A stretch of DNA of 64,000 nt from Sphingomonas ginsenosidivorax (GCF_007995065.1 NZ_VOQR01000001.1:2111001-2175000); one strand, 5' to 3'; shown: positions 43,660 to 53,336, numbered from the stretch's first letter. Numbers and translations: made by a program. Notes: a model not told the origin generated them from the letters alone.

Positions 43660-45081
43660 TCAGCCCGCCATGTCCTCCAGCTCGCGGCCCGCGGTCTCGT
43701 TGACCAGCGCCTTCACGAAGAAGAACGATAGCAGCGCGAAGAACGCATAGCCCGCATAGGTGACCGCCAGACCCGGCGACACCGCCAGCGCGGGGAAGCT
43801 GACCGAGATCGCCGCGTTGGCGATCCACTGCGCGAAGCCCGCGACCGCGAGGCCCGACCCGCGGATCTGGTTCGGGAACATCTCGCCCAGCATCACCCAC
43901 ATCACCGGGCCCCAGCTGGCGTTGAAGAAGATGACGTACAGATTGGCCGCGACCAGCGCGATCAGGCCGTTATGGCCCGGCAGCGACACCGCGTCGCCTG
44001 CACCCGTCACCGCGGTCGAGAAGGCATAGGCGACCACCGCCAGCGTCACCGCCATGCCCGCCGACCCGACGAGCAGCAGCGGCTTGCGGCCGATCTTGTC
44101 GACGGTCGCGATCGTGAACAGGCACGCCGCGATCGACAGCACGCCCGACAGGATGTTGATCTGCAGCGCGTTGTCCTCGGTGAAGCCGACCGCTTCCCAC
44201 AGCACCGCGCCGTAATAGAACACGACGTTGATGCCGACGAGCTGCTGGAAGATCGCCAGGCCGATGCCCGCCCACAGGATCGGACGGATCTTGCCGGTGG
44301 TCTTGTCGACCAGGTCGCTGAGCTTCGGCTTGTGGTGATCGGCGTCGAGCGAATTGCGAATCTCGACGACCTTCCGGTCCGCCTCGGCCGACCCGAACAG
44401 CCGCGCGAGCACCGTGCGGGCGTCTTCGTCGCGGCCCTTGGCGACCAGGAAGCGCGGGCTTTCCGGGATCGTCAGCAGCGCAAGGAAATAGATCGCCGCC
44501 GGGATCGCCTGCAGCCAGAACATCCAGCGCCAGGCCGGATAGCCCAGCCAGAAATCGGCAGTCGAGCCGCCCGCGTAGCGTGCCAGCGCGAAGTTCGCGA
44601 CGAACGCACCGGTCAGGCCGGAGATGATCATCACCTGCTGCACGCTCGACAGTCGCCCGCGGATCGACGCCGGGGTGACTTCCGAGATGTAGACCGGCGA
44701 GATCACGCTCGCCGCGCCGACGCCCAGGCCGCCGATGATGCGCGCGAAGATGAAGATCGCCGAGCCCGTCGCCGCGCCGGCCAGCAAGGCGCTGAACAGG
44801 AACAGCCCTGCCGCGATCATCATCACGTTGCGGCGGCCGATCGCGTCGGCCAGCCGTCCCGCGGTGAACGCGCCCACTGCCGATCCGACCAGGATCGCGC
44901 CGACATTGACGCCGATACCGAGCCGGCCGAGGCCGAACGCGGCCTCCAGCCCCTTCTGCGTGCCGTTGATCACGCCCGAATCATAGCCGAACATGAATCC
45001 GCCGATCGTCGCCACCACGACGATCGCCGCGATGAAGCCGTGGTTTACCGCCCCGCCCTCCATAGCCCGTGTGTCCGTCAT
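43660..45081 (-). CDS. sugar:H+ symporter of the MFS, XylE/GLUT type
   Basis: 473 residues with about 12 membrane helices. Family signatures: GRLADAIGRRNVM, PESPRFLVAKGR and QQLVGINVVFYYG. GGGGAGAGG lies upstream of the ATG. It follows the xylonate dehydratase by 45 bases on the same strand, so xylose (or a related pentose/hexose) uptake across the inner membrane is the likely role. The substrate cannot be told from sequence alone. Confidence 0.9.
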   Translation of the reverse strand: MTDTRAMEGGAVNHGFIAAIVVVATIGGFMFGYDSGVINGTQKGLEAAFGLGRLGIGVNVGAILVGSAVGAFTAGRLADAIGRRNVMMIAAGLFLFSALLAGAATGSAIFIFARIIGGLGVGAASVISPVYISEVTPASIRGRLSSVQQVMIISGLTGAFVANFALARYAGGSTADFWLGYPAWRWMFWLQAIPAAIYFLALLTIPESPRFLVAKGRDEDARTVLARLFGSAEADRKVVEIRNSLDADHHKPKLSDLVDKTTGKIRPILWAGIGLAIFQQLVGINVVFYYGAVLWEAVGFTEDNALQINILSGVLSIAACLFTIATVDKIGRKPLLLVGSAGMAVTLAVVAYAFSTAVTGAGDAVSLPGHNGLIALVAANLYVIFFNASWGPVMWVMLGEMFPNQIRGSGLAVAGFAQWIANAAISVSFPALAVSPGLAVTYAGYAFFALLSFFFVKALVNETAGRELEDMAG

Positions 45082-45126
45082 TGTCCCTCTCCCCTGCCGG
45101 TGTTCCGGCGTATTGCCACGGTAGAA

Positions 45127-46905
45127 TTAGTGATTGTGCCGCGGCGTCTTAGCCGCGATTCCACGATACTTCACCGCGAAATCGAGCACCGCGCCGTCGG
45201 CAAGCTGCCCGGTCTTCTCCCGGTACAGCTCTTCCCACGGCGTATTGCTCGCCGGGACCGGCGGCGGCGGGCCGTCGCGCCGCCGCGCGATCTCGTCCGC
45301 ATCGACCAGCGCGTCGCAGCGGCCCGCGGTCAGGTCGATGCGGATGACGTCGCCGGTGCGCAGCCAAGACAGGCCGCCGCCGACCGCGCTCTCGGGACTG
45401 GCGTTGAGGATCGACGGGCTGTCCGACGTCCCCGACTGCCGCCCGTCGCCGAGCGTCGGCAGGGTCATGATGCCGCGCTGGATCAGGTGATCGGGCGGCT
45501 GCATGTTGACGACCTCGGCCGAACCCGGCCAGCCGATCGGGCCCGCGCCGCGGATGACCAGGATGCAGCCCTCGTCGATATCGAGCGCGGGGTCGTTGAT
45601 GCGGTGGTGGTAATCGTCCGATCCCTCGAACACGATCGCGCGTGCCTCGAACACGTTCTCGGCGCCGGGATGCTGGAGATAGCGGTCGCGGAAGGCGGGC
45701 GAGATCACGCTGGTCTTCATGATCGCGACATCGAACAGGTTGCCCGACAGCACCAGGAACCCGGCCTGCTCCTTCAGCGGCGTGTCGAACGCGCGGATCA
45801 CCTCGCGGTCGGTGGCAACGCGACCGGTGATGTTCTCGGCAAGCGTCCGTCCGGTCACCGTCAGGCAGTCGCCATCGAGCTTGCCCGCGCCGAGCAGCTC
45901 GCTCAGCACCGCGGGCACGCCGCCGGCACGGTGGAAGCGTTCGCCGAGGAAGCGGCCGGCGGGCTGCACGTCGACCAGCAGCGGCAGGTCATAGCCCACA
46001 TCGGACCAGTCCGCCGCGGTGATCTCGATCCCCGCATGCTTCGCCATCGCGTGGATATGCGGCTGTGCGTTCGACGACCCGCCGATCGCGGTGACGACGC
46101 GGATCGCGTTGAGGAAGCTTTCGCGGCTGAGGATCCTCGACGGGCGCAGGTCCTCATACGCCATGTCGACGATACGGCGGCCGGTCTCGTACGCGAACTG
46201 GCCGCGCTCGCGGTACGGGGCGGGAATCGCGGCACAGCCCGGCAGCGACAGACCGAGCGTCTCGGCCACCGCGTTCATCGTCGACGCGGTACCCATCGTG
46301 TTGCAATGCCCCGCCGACGGCGCGCTGTCGGTCGCGCGTTGCAGGAATTCCTCCTCGTCGATCTCGCCTGCCGCCAGCTTGCGCCGCGAGCGCCAGATCA
46401 CCGTACCCGACCCGACCAGCTCGCCGTCGTGCCAGCCGTCGAGCATCGGCCCGCCCGACAGCACGATCGCGGGGATGTCGACCGTCGAGGCCGCCATGAT
46501 CCCCGACGGCGTCGTCTTGTCGCACCCCGTGGTCAAAACGACGGCGTCGATCGGATAGCCGTACAGCGTCTCGACCAGTCCCAGATAGGCCAGGTTGCGG
46601 TCGAGCGCGGCGGTCGGGCGGCGGCAATTCTCGAAGATCGGGTGGACCGGAAACTCCATCGCGATCCCGCCCGCATCGCGGATACCGTCACGGACGCGCC
46701 GCGCGAGGTCGAGATGGATGCGGTTGCACGGGGACAGGTCGCTGCCGGTCTGCGCGATGCCGATGATCGGTCGCCCCGAACGCAGCTCGGCGGGCGTCAG
46801 TCCATAGTTCATGAAGCGTTCGAGATAGAGCGCGGTCATGTCCGACCGCGCCGGGTCGGCGAACCAGTCGCGGGAGCGGAAGGGACGGACCGGTTGACGC
46901 TGCAC
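45127..46905 (-). CDS. xylD: D-xylonate dehydratase, IlvD/Edd family
   Basis: 592 residues from the GTG at 46905, which has AGGAGAG 6 bases upstream; the ATG at 46929 is in frame but lacks such a site. Iron-sulfur ligands lie in TTGCDKTTPSG and SAGHCNTMGTAS. The sequence closely follows the Caulobacter xylonate dehydratase pattern (RFMNYGLTPAELRSGRPIIG, C-terminal KTPRHNH). It converts D-xylonate to 2-keto-3-deoxy-xylonate in the oxidative xylose pathway. The LacI-type operator is 50 bases upstream. Confidence 0.88.
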   Translation of the reverse strand: MQRQPVRPFRSRDWFADPARSDMTALYLERFMNYGLTPAELRSGRPIIGIAQTGSDLSPCNRIHLDLARRVRDGIRDAGGIAMEFPVHPIFENCRRPTAALDRNLAYLGLVETLYGYPIDAVVLTTGCDKTTPSGIMAASTVDIPAIVLSGGPMLDGWHDGELVGSGTVIWRSRRKLAAGEIDEEEFLQRATDSAPSAGHCNTMGTASTMNAVAETLGLSLPGCAAIPAPYRERGQFAYETGRRIVDMAYEDLRPSRILSRESFLNAIRVVTAIGGSSNAQPHIHAMAKHAGIEITAADWSDVGYDLPLLVDVQPAGRFLGERFHRAGGVPAVLSELLGAGKLDGDCLTVTGRTLAENITGRVATDREVIRAFDTPLKEQAGFLVLSGNLFDVAIMKTSVISPAFRDRYLQHPGAENVFEARAIVFEGSDDYHHRINDPALDIDEGCILVIRGAGPIGWPGSAEVVNMQPPDHLIQRGIMTLPTLGDGRQSGTSDSPSILNASPESAVGGGLSWLRTGDVIRIDLTAGRCDALVDADEIARRRDGPPPPVPASNTPWEELYREKTGQLADGAVLDFAVKYRGIAAKTPRHNH

Positions 46906-46954
46906 GCGAAACTCTCCTGGCGGGCTCATGGCGACGAACGGCCCGCGCTTTATG

Positions 46955-46968
46955 TGTTATCGCTACCA
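46955..46968 (-). promoter_or_regulatory. LacI-type operator upstream of xylonate dehydratase
   Basis: TGTTATCGCTACCA, reverse complement TGGTAGCGATAACA, fits TGRTANCGNTANCA. It lies between the lacI-family gene and xylD, where it could also cover a separate xylD promoter. Similar sites are known for LacI-type xylose regulators in Caulobacter. Confidence 0.68.
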
Positions 46969-46992
46969 TCATAATTGGCCGCGTCAAGCGCG

Positions 46993-48069
46993 TCAGGCGG
47001 CGGGGCGACGCCTCGGGGCCGCGTCGGACTGGCGGCGGATCAGCGTGAAATCGAGCAGGCGATGCCGTTCGGCGAGTTCGCTGCCCTTGGACCGGCGGAT
47101 CGCCAGCACCAGCATCTCGACGGCCGCGCGTGACATGTCGGCGATCGGCTGGTGGATCGTCGTCAGTTCGGGCCAGATCGCGGTCGACAGCGTGGTGTCG
47201 TCGAACCCGCACACGGTCAGGTCGCCGGGCACGTCGAGCCCGTGCCGGTGCGCCACCGCGACGGTCGCGGCCGCCATGTCATCGTTCGACGAGAAGATCG
47301 CCGATGGCGGATCGGACAACGCCAGCAACTGCTCGGCAGCATCAAGGCCCGACCGATAGGTGTACAGACCGTGCGCGATCAGGGCGTCGTCGACCGCCAT
47401 CCCCGCCTCCTGCAACGCCGCGGCATAGCCTTCCAGGCGTCGCGCGCTGGCAGACAGATTGGGGTTGCCGGTGATGAACCCGATCCGGCGATGCCCCAGC
47501 GCCATGATGTGCCGCGTCATCGTCAGCGCTGCCTCGCGGTCGTCGATGCGGATGGCCAGAATGTCCTCGGACGGCAGCGCGCTTGCCACGGAGACGGTGG
47601 GAATGTCGGCCGCCTCCAGCAGGTCGAGCACCGCCTTGGCCTCGCAGAGCGGCGGCGGCAGGACGATGCCGTCGATCCCGCCGGCAATCAGATGCTTCGT
47701 GACCTCGATCTCGTGCTCGCCGAGTTCGCATTTCTCGACGACGATCTGCACGTCGCTGCGCGCCGCCTGGTCGAGGCTGCCGAGCAGGAACTCGCTGAGG
47801 AAGCCGGCGCTGGGATTGCTGTAGAGCAGGCCGATCCGGATCTGGCCGGCCCCCGCCAGGCTGCGCGCGGCGGAGTTCGGCGCGTAGCTGAGCGTCGAGA
47901 TCGCGGTGTTGACCAGTTCGCGGGTCGCGGGGCGGACGTTGCTCTCGCCGTTGATCACGCGCGAGACGGTCATTGGCGAGACGCCGGCGAGCCGTGCGAC
48001 GTCGCTGATGGTCGGCGCGCTGCCGGCGCGGCGCGATGTCTTCATGGCAGAAGTCGTAGATGCATTCAT
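46993..48069 (-). CDS. LacI-family transcriptional regulator
   Basis: 358 residues from the ATG at 48069; the ATG at 48045 is an alternative and neither has a strong Shine-Dalgarno. N-terminal HTH TISDVARLAGVSPMTVSRVINGE is followed by a periplasmic-binding-type sensor domain (GLLYSNPSAGFLSE, GHRRIGFITGN, SNDDMAAATV). It precedes xylD and is flanked by the operators described here, so it likely represses the sugar genes until a pentose-derived inducer binds. Confidence 0.9.
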   Translation of the reverse strand: MNASTTSAMKTSRRAGSAPTISDVARLAGVSPMTVSRVINGESNVRPATRELVNTAISTLSYAPNSAARSLAGAGQIRIGLLYSNPSAGFLSEFLLGSLDQAARSDVQIVVEKCELGEHEIEVTKHLIAGGIDGIVLPPPLCEAKAVLDLLEAADIPTVSVASALPSEDILAIRIDDREAALTMTRHIMALGHRRIGFITGNPNLSASARRLEGYAAALQEAGMAVDDALIAHGLYTYRSGLDAAEQLLALSDPPSAIFSSNDDMAAATVAVAHRHGLDVPGDLTVCGFDDTTLSTAIWPELTTIHQPIADMSRAAVEMLVLAIRRSKGSELAERHRLLDFTLIRRQSDAAPRRRPAA

Positions 48070-48078
48070 ATCGGCAGA

Positions 48079-48092
48079 CGTTAGCGCAACCG
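48079..48092 (-). promoter_or_regulatory. weak LacI-type site before the regulator gene
   Basis: CGTTAGCGCAACCG matches TGTTAGCGCTACCA at 11 of 14 positions, 10 bases upstream of the regulator ATG. It could allow autoregulation, but it is degenerate. Confidence 0.35.
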
Positions 48093-48197
48093 ATCCCGTC
48101 GGCAAGTCCCGGAGAATGCGTAGCCCGGGTCATCGTACCGATCCGGGCCGATTCCGCCGCGTCGCGCCACTCGCAATAAAGGGGTTCCGTCGAGCCG

Positions 48198-48211
48198 CGA
48201 TAGCGCTATCG
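48198..48211 (+). promoter_or_regulatory. LacI-type palindrome before the Gfo/Idh gene
   Basis: CGATAGCGCTATCG is a perfect 14-base palindrome, differing from the motif TGATAGCGCTATCA only at both ends. It is 45 bases before the ATG at 48257. Confidence 0.62.
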
Positions 48212-48256
48212 TTCGCACCGACCGGTCGAAGCCGGCGATACAGGGAGGGGATACGC

Positions 48257-49372
48257 ATGGGTATCGAGGACACGAACCGCCGCGAGATGCTGATCGGCAT
48301 GGGCGCCGGGCTGGTAGCGCTCAAAACCGGCACCGCCTCGGCGCAGGCGGATCCCGCGCGAAAACTGGGCTATGCGATCGTTGGCCTCGGCAGCTACGCG
48401 ACCCGCCAGATCATGCCGCAATTCGCGAACTGCAAGCATTCGCGCCTCGTCGCGCTCGTCAGCGGCACGCCCGAGAAGCTTGCACGCTACGGCGCGGAAT
48501 ACGGCATCCCGGCGCGCAACCGCTACAGCTACGCCAGTTTCGACACGATCCGCGACAATCCCGAGATCGACATCGTCTATGTCGTGCTGCCCAACAGCCT
48601 CCACGCCGAATATGTCGTTCGCGCCGCACAGGCCGGCAAGCACGTGATGTGCGAGAAGCCGATGGCGACCAGCGTCGCCGAGGCGCGGACGATGATCGGC
48701 GCGTGCCGCAAGGCGAAGCGGCTGCTGATGATCGGCTATCGTTCGCGGTTCGAGCCGTACAACCGGCTCGCGATCGAACTGGCGCGCAGCGGCCATGTCG
48801 GGCCGACGCGGATCATCACCGCCGAACACGGCTTCGACGCGAAGCCCGGCCAGTGGCGACTCGACCGGCCGCTTTCGGGTGGCGGATCGCTGATGGATAT
48901 CGGCATCTACAGCCTCAACGCCGCGCGCTACCTGGCGGGCGAGGAACCGGTACAGGTCAGCGCGATCGAGTCGACCGACCGCACCGATCCGCGGTTTCGC
49001 ACGGTCGAGGACCGCATCGACTTCATGCTGCGCTTCCCGTCGGGGGTCATCGCGAACTGCGTGTCGAGCTACAGCTCGAACCACAATGGCTACCGCGTGA
49101 TCGGCACCAAGGGCTACATCGACATGGAGCCGGCGACCCCCTATGAAGGCCAGCGGATGATGATCCGCAAGGACGGCCAGACGACCCCACGCGTGCTGGC
49201 ATCGACGGGGCCGAACCAGTTTGTCGGGCAGCTCGACCACCTGTCCGAATGCGTGAAGACTGGCCGCACGCCGATCGTACCCGGCGAGGAGGGGCTGGCC
49301 GACATGCGGGTGATCGAGGCGATCTACCGCGCCGCGCGCGAAGGTCGCACCGTGACGCTGGACGCTGCATGA
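48257..49372 (+). CDS. Gfo/Idh/MocA oxidoreductase with Tat signal
   Basis: 371 residues from the ATG at 48257, with GGGAGG 8 bases upstream. A twin-arginine leader (TNRREMLIGMGAGLVA) precedes the Rossmann fold YAIVGLGSYATRQI. EKPMATSVAEA and GGGSLMDIGIYSLNAARY are family signatures. It resembles glucose-fructose oxidoreductase and NADP-dependent xylose dehydrogenases. Followed without a gap by a lactonase, oxidation of xylose or glucose to the lactone, probably in the periplasm, is the best guess. Confidence 0.85.
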   Translation: MGIEDTNRREMLIGMGAGLVALKTGTASAQADPARKLGYAIVGLGSYATRQIMPQFANCKHSRLVALVSGTPEKLARYGAEYGIPARNRYSYASFDTIRDNPEIDIVYVVLPNSLHAEYVVRAAQAGKHVMCEKPMATSVAEARTMIGACRKAKRLLMIGYRSRFEPYNRLAIELARSGHVGPTRIITAEHGFDAKPGQWRLDRPLSGGGSLMDIGIYSLNAARYLAGEEPVQVSAIESTDRTDPRFRTVEDRIDFMLRFPSGVIANCVSSYSSNHNGYRVIGTKGYIDMEPATPYEGQRMMIRKDGQTTPRVLASTGPNQFVGQLDHLSECVKTGRTPIVPGEEGLADMRVIEAIYRAAREGRTVTLDAA

Positions 49373-50463
49373 CCGCCCCCCTCTCGCGCCGACAGATCCT
49401 CACCGCCGCCGCCGCGCTGCCCCTCGCCGCCGCCGCACACGGCGCGCTGCCCGCGCGGCGTCGGGTCGGAAGCATCCAGCGGCTCGATCCCGCGCTCGAC
49501 GCGATCATCGATCCCTCCGCGCCGGTCGAGGTGCTCGGCGAAGGCTATCGTTGGGCCGAGGGTCCGGTCTGGGTGCGTCGCAAGGCCTGGCTGTTGTTCA
49601 GCGACGTGCCCGGCAACACGATCTGGCGGTGGCGCGCGAAGGAGGGGTTGGACGTCTTCATGCGCCCTTCCGGACTGGAAGGTCCGATCCCCGCCGCGTT
49701 CAACGAAGCCGGCGCGAACGCACTCGCGATCGATCCGGCGGGGCGGCTGGTCATGGCCGACAGCGGCAACCGGGCGATCGCGCGCGTCGACCTCGATACG
49801 CGGCGGAAAGCGATCCTAGTCGATCGCTACCAGGGCAAGCGGTTCAACAGCCCCAACACCGTAACCGTCGCGCGCAACGGCACGATCTATTTCACGGACC
49901 CGCCTTACGGCCTGAAGGACCAGGACCATTCGCCCTTACGCGAACTCGATTTCCAGGGGCTCTACCGGCTCGATCCCGACGGCACGCTGGCGCTGCTGGA
50001 CGGCACGCATCGCCGCCCTAATGGAGTCGCGTTGTCGCCGGACGAACGCACCTTGTACCTCGCGCTGTCGGACGAGACGCGCCCCGAACTGCTCGCTTAT
50101 CCGCTCGACGCGCGCGGTGCGGTCGGCAAGCCCCGCCTGTTCAGCGATATGCGCGCACAGCAGGCAGCCGGCGGATCCGGCCTGCCGGACGGCATGGCGA
50201 TCGATCGTGCCGGCCGCCTATTCGTGGCAGGCCCCGGGGGCGTTCACGTGCTGACCCCCGAAGGTCGCCTGCTCGGGATCATCGCGACCGGGCAGACGAT
50301 CGCCAATTGTTGCTTTGGTGGTCCGCACGGCGCAACATTGTTCATGACCTCACACCACATGCTCGCCTGCGTGCAGACGCGCACGCGCGGTGTGCTTTCG
50401 CTGAATACGGACGATCGATCCCGCCAGACCAGGAGGAAACGCGCATGGGCGTCACGGGAATAG
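49369..50463 (+). CDS. SMP-30/gluconolactonase-family lactonase, exported
   Basis: 364 residues from an ATGA overlap with the preceding gene. A Tat-like signal (LSRRQILTAAAALPLAAAA) leads to a six-bladed propeller with metal ligands in EGYRWAEGPVW, FNSPNTVTV and LPDGMAID. It would hydrolyse the aldonolactone made by the Gfo/Idh enzyme to xylonate or gluconate, feeding XylD. The 3' end overlaps the VOC gene by 19 bases. Confidence 0.88.
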   Translation: MTAPLSRRQILTAAAALPLAAAAHGALPARRRVGSIQRLDPALDAIIDPSAPVEVLGEGYRWAEGPVWVRRKAWLLFSDVPGNTIWRWRAKEGLDVFMRPSGLEGPIPAAFNEAGANALAIDPAGRLVMADSGNRAIARVDLDTRRKAILVDRYQGKRFNSPNTVTVARNGTIYFTDPPYGLKDQDHSPLRELDFQGLYRLDPDGTLALLDGTHRRPNGVALSPDERTLYLALSDETRPELLAYPLDARGAVGKPRLFSDMRAQQAAGGSGLPDGMAIDRAGRLFVAGPGGVHVLTPEGRLLGIIATGQTIANCCFGGPHGATLFMTSHHMLACVQTRTRGVLSLNTDDRSRQTRRKRAWASRE

Positions 50464-50822
50464 GGGGCTTCTTCTTTCGCGCAACCGATCCGGACGCGCT
50501 GCGCGCCTGGTATGTCGCGCATCTCGGCGTCGGGTCCGACCCCTATGGATCCTGGGACACGCAGGCCGGTCCCAGCGTGTTCGCGCCGTTCGCGGCCGAC
50601 ACCGACTATTTCCCCGCCGACCGGCGCTGGATGCTCAACCTGCGGGTCGATGACCTGGACGGCCTGTGCGCCGCGCTTCGTTCGGCCGGTATCGACGTCG
50701 CCACCGACCCCGAGTGGAACATGCCCGGCGTCGGCCGTTTTGCGCGCATCCACGATCCCGAGGGTAACCCGATCGAACTGTGGGAGCCCGATCAGGCCAC
50801 CGATCAGGCTGGCGCGCAATAA
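50445..50822 (+). CDS. VOC/glyoxalase-superfamily protein
   Basis: 125 residues; AGGAGG lies 8 bases before the ATG. A bleomycin-resistance/dioxygenase fold: GGFFFRATDPDALRAWYVAHLGV, later MLNLRVDDLD and the metal/active Glu in HDPEGNPIELWEP. No substrate can be assigned. It is coupled to the lactonase gene, so it may act on a sugar lactone or keto-acid. Its end overlaps the convergent halogenase-like gene by 19 bases. Confidence 0.85.
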   Translation: MGVTGIGGFFFRATDPDALRAWYVAHLGVGSDPYGSWDTQAGPSVFAPFAADTDYFPADRRWMLNLRVDDLDGLCAALRSAGIDVATDPEWNMPGVGRFARIHDPEGNPIELWEPDQATDQAGAQ

Positions 50823-52285
50823 CGGTCGAGAAACGCCTGGTGCTGCGGTAGCTGCGAGACGGCTGCGGCGATGTTGCGTTTGATGTCGCGCAGCGCGGTG
50901 GCGAGTTGATCGCGCGGCATGATCCACGCCATCGGATGGTGCGCGCGGGGCTGTACCCCCTGCCCCAACAGGACCTGCAGCCAGGAGTCGGTCCGGAACA
51001 GGTCGTCCGCACCCTGATAGGTCTGCGCGGCGTCCTCGAACAACGCGATCCGCGCACGAAGCGTGTCGGGAATCGCCATCGCGCGGCGCTCGCGCCAGAA
51101 CGGCTCGTCGCGGTGGTTGAGGTGGTAATGCAGCACGATGAAGTCGCGCACCGCCTCCAGTTCGCGGCGCGACTGGTCGTTGTAGCGATTCACCACCGCC
51201 GGGCTGATCCCCTCGGACGGGAATTGCTGCATCAGCCGCGTCAGCCCGGTCATGATCAGGTGCAACGTGGTGGATTCGAGCGGCTCGACGAACCCGCTGG
51301 CCAGGCTGAGCGCGATGCAGTTCTTGTCCCAGACGCGCAGCCGCCGCCCGGTGCGATAGCGGATTTTCCGGGGTTCGATCAGCACCTCGCCCTCGACCGC
51401 GTCCAGCAACCGCGCGCGTGCCGCGTCGTCCGACAGATGCGCGCTCGCATAGATCAGGCCGTTGCCGACGCGGTGCTGCAGCGGAATCTGCCACCGCCAC
51501 CCCGCCCCATGCGCGATCGCGCGCGTATAGGGACGCGCCGGCTCGACCGCCGCGGTCTGCACCGCGAACGCGCTGTCGGTCGGCAGCCAATGGCCCCAAT
51601 CCTCATAGCTGACGTCGAGCGTCTTGCCGATCAGCAGCGCGGCGAAGCCGGTGCAGTCGATGAACAGGTCGCCCTCGATCCGTTCGCCCGACTCCAGCAC
51701 CAGCGCGCGAATATGTCCGTTGTCGGGATCCTGATCGACCTGGGCGATCCTGCCCTCGACCCGCTTGAGCCCGTCGGCTTCGGCGCGCGCTCTGAGGAAC
51801 CGGGCGTAAAGGCCGGCATCGAGATGATAGGCATAATTGAGCTGCGACCGTTCGTCGATCGCGAACCGGCCTGCTTCCGCGGCCTGCAGTTCGTAGCAAT
51901 AGTCGCCGATGTCGCCGGCATCGCCGCGCGCTTTCGCCGCCAGCCAGAAATGCTGGAAATCGCCCATCCAGGTCGACTTGCCGACGGTCCCGAACGAATG
52001 GACGTAGCGATCGCCGGGCCGCGTCCAGCCCTCGAACGCGATGCCCAGCTTGAAGCTCGCCTTGGTCGCGCGCATGAACTCGCGCTCGTCGATGCCCAGC
52101 AGCCCCTGGAACGCGCGCATCGTCGGGATCGTCGCCTCGCCGACGCCGATCGTGCCGATCTCCTCGGACTCCACCAGGGTGATGTCGAGGATCATGCCCA
52201 GTTGCCGCGACAATACCGCGGCGGCGAGCCAGCCCGCCGTCCCGCCGCCGGCGATCACCACGCGTTTCACCAAAGTCTCGGCCAT
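50804..52285 (-). CDS. tryptophan-halogenase-family flavoprotein
   Basis: 493 residues. FAD site VVIAGGGTAGWLAAAVLS, then GVGEATIPTMRAF and the WxWxIP motif as GWRWQIP, which in true flavin-dependent halogenases blocks monooxygenase activity. Proteins of this type in sphingomonads and Caulobacter sit beside TonB receptors and sugar genes, and their substrate is unknown. It is last in the minus-strand set TonB receptor-SapC-cupin-halogenase, 14 bases after the cupin-like gene. Confidence 0.88.
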   Translation of the reverse strand: MAETLVKRVVIAGGGTAGWLAAAVLSRQLGMILDITLVESEEIGTIGVGEATIPTMRAFQGLLGIDEREFMRATKASFKLGIAFEGWTRPGDRYVHSFGTVGKSTWMGDFQHFWLAAKARGDAGDIGDYCYELQAAEAGRFAIDERSQLNYAYHLDAGLYARFLRARAEADGLKRVEGRIAQVDQDPDNGHIRALVLESGERIEGDLFIDCTGFAALLIGKTLDVSYEDWGHWLPTDSAFAVQTAAVEPARPYTRAIAHGAGWRWQIPLQHRVGNGLIYASAHLSDDAARARLLDAVEGEVLIEPRKIRYRTGRRLRVWDKNCIALSLASGFVEPLESTTLHLIMTGLTRLMQQFPSEGISPAVVNRYNDQSRRELEAVRDFIVLHYHLNHRDEPFWRERRAMAIPDTLRARIALFEDAAQTYQGADDLFRTDSWLQVLLGQGVQPRAHHPMAWIMPRDQLATALRDIKRNIAAAVSQLPQHQAFLDRYCAPA

Positions 52286-52299
52286 GTGTCCCCCAGGGA

Positions 52300-53331
52300 T
52301 CAGCGATTGAATCGACGCAGCAGATTGGCGCGCAGCATGCGCGCGCGCTGCGGGTCCATCGGCGCGAGGTCGCCGCGCGCGGCTTCGGGCAGATGCGCCG
52401 CGGCCTGGTCGGGCGCGCCGAACACGTAATAGTCGAACAGCGCGCGCCAAGCCTGCTTCTCGTGATCCGGCCGGTCGCGCAGGCTGAGCAGCGCGTGGAG
52501 CATCGTGTTCTGCGGCGTGTCCATGAAGGACGGCGACGTGTTCCACCAATAGTTGATCATCGCGTTGAACGGATCGAGCGCCTCGACCTGATGCCACCAC
52601 AAAGCGGGGTAGATGAGTGCGTCGCCCGGCTCCATCTCCGCGACCTCGGCCGACGCCAGTGCATCGGCGAAGCGCGGATGGCGGTCGAAATCGGGCGCGT
52701 CGAAGTTCACCATCGACACGACCTGTCCGGCGGGCGTGGGATCGAGCGGCCCGGGGTAGAGATTGGCGACCTGGTCGGGCGGAAACAGCGTGAAGCGCCG
52801 CCGCCCGACCAGCGTGACCGCGATGTTGTTCGACATGTCGTAATGCGCCGACGCGGTGGTCCGGTTGCCGATCCAGATGCTGACGAGCGGCGGATGGTCG
52901 ACCAGGTCGGGATCGCCGAACGGCAGCACTGCCTGCGCGCGGAGCCCCGGCAGATACTGGTCGATGTCGGTCGAGCCGATATAGATGGCGGGCGCGGCGG
53001 GATCGTCCCGCGTGGCGAGGATCTGGTCGAGATAGGCCGACAGCGACCCGCGCTCGCGCGTGAAGTTGAGCGCGGTGCAATCCTCGGTGTAGCCGAACCG
53101 GCCTCCGATCGCAGGGTCGCCGCGATAGGCGGTGACGGGCCGGCCGCCGTCGAACTGCTTGAGCCAGGCGACCGCCGCGTCCGCGCCGTCACGGCCGGCC
53201 GCGACCAGCGGCACGTCGCGCGCGATGCCGCGGAGGATCGCCGGGCGTCCTTCCGCGATCAGCGCCGCGATCGGCAAGGTGCGCGCGTCCGCCCCCTCGA
53301 TCACGCGCGTCCGCCGGGCGATGGCCACCAT
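52300..53331 (-). CDS. cupin-like (JmjC/cupin_8) protein
   Basis: 343 residues. The jelly-roll core shows ASAHYDMSNNIAVTLVG (HxD iron ligands) and ALWWHQVEALDPFNAMINYWW (second His). Related Fe(II)/2-oxoglutarate oxygenases hydroxylate proteins or small molecules. Starts 5 bases after sapC and precedes the halogenase-like gene, so all three are probably one transcript. Substrate unknown; a shared modification pathway is an inference. Confidence 0.85.
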   Translation of the reverse strand: MVAIARRTRVIEGADARTLPIAALIAEGRPAILRGIARDVPLVAAGRDGADAAVAWLKQFDGGRPVTAYRGDPAIGGRFGYTEDCTALNFTRERGSLSAYLDQILATRDDPAAPAIYIGSTDIDQYLPGLRAQAVLPFGDPDLVDHPPLVSIWIGNRTTASAHYDMSNNIAVTLVGRRRFTLFPPDQVANLYPGPLDPTPAGQVVSMVNFDAPDFDRHPRFADALASAEVAEMEPGDALIYPALWWHQVEALDPFNAMINYWWNTSPSFMDTPQNTMLHALLSLRDRPDHEKQAWRALFDYYVFGAPDQAAAHLPEAARGDLAPMDPQRARMLRANLLRRFNR

Positions 53332-53336
53332 CGCGG

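Noticed and set aside
43972..46974. A 1000-codon open frame on the plus strand
   Set aside because: It mirrors the sugar symporter and xylonate dehydratase genes and shows no recognisable protein features.
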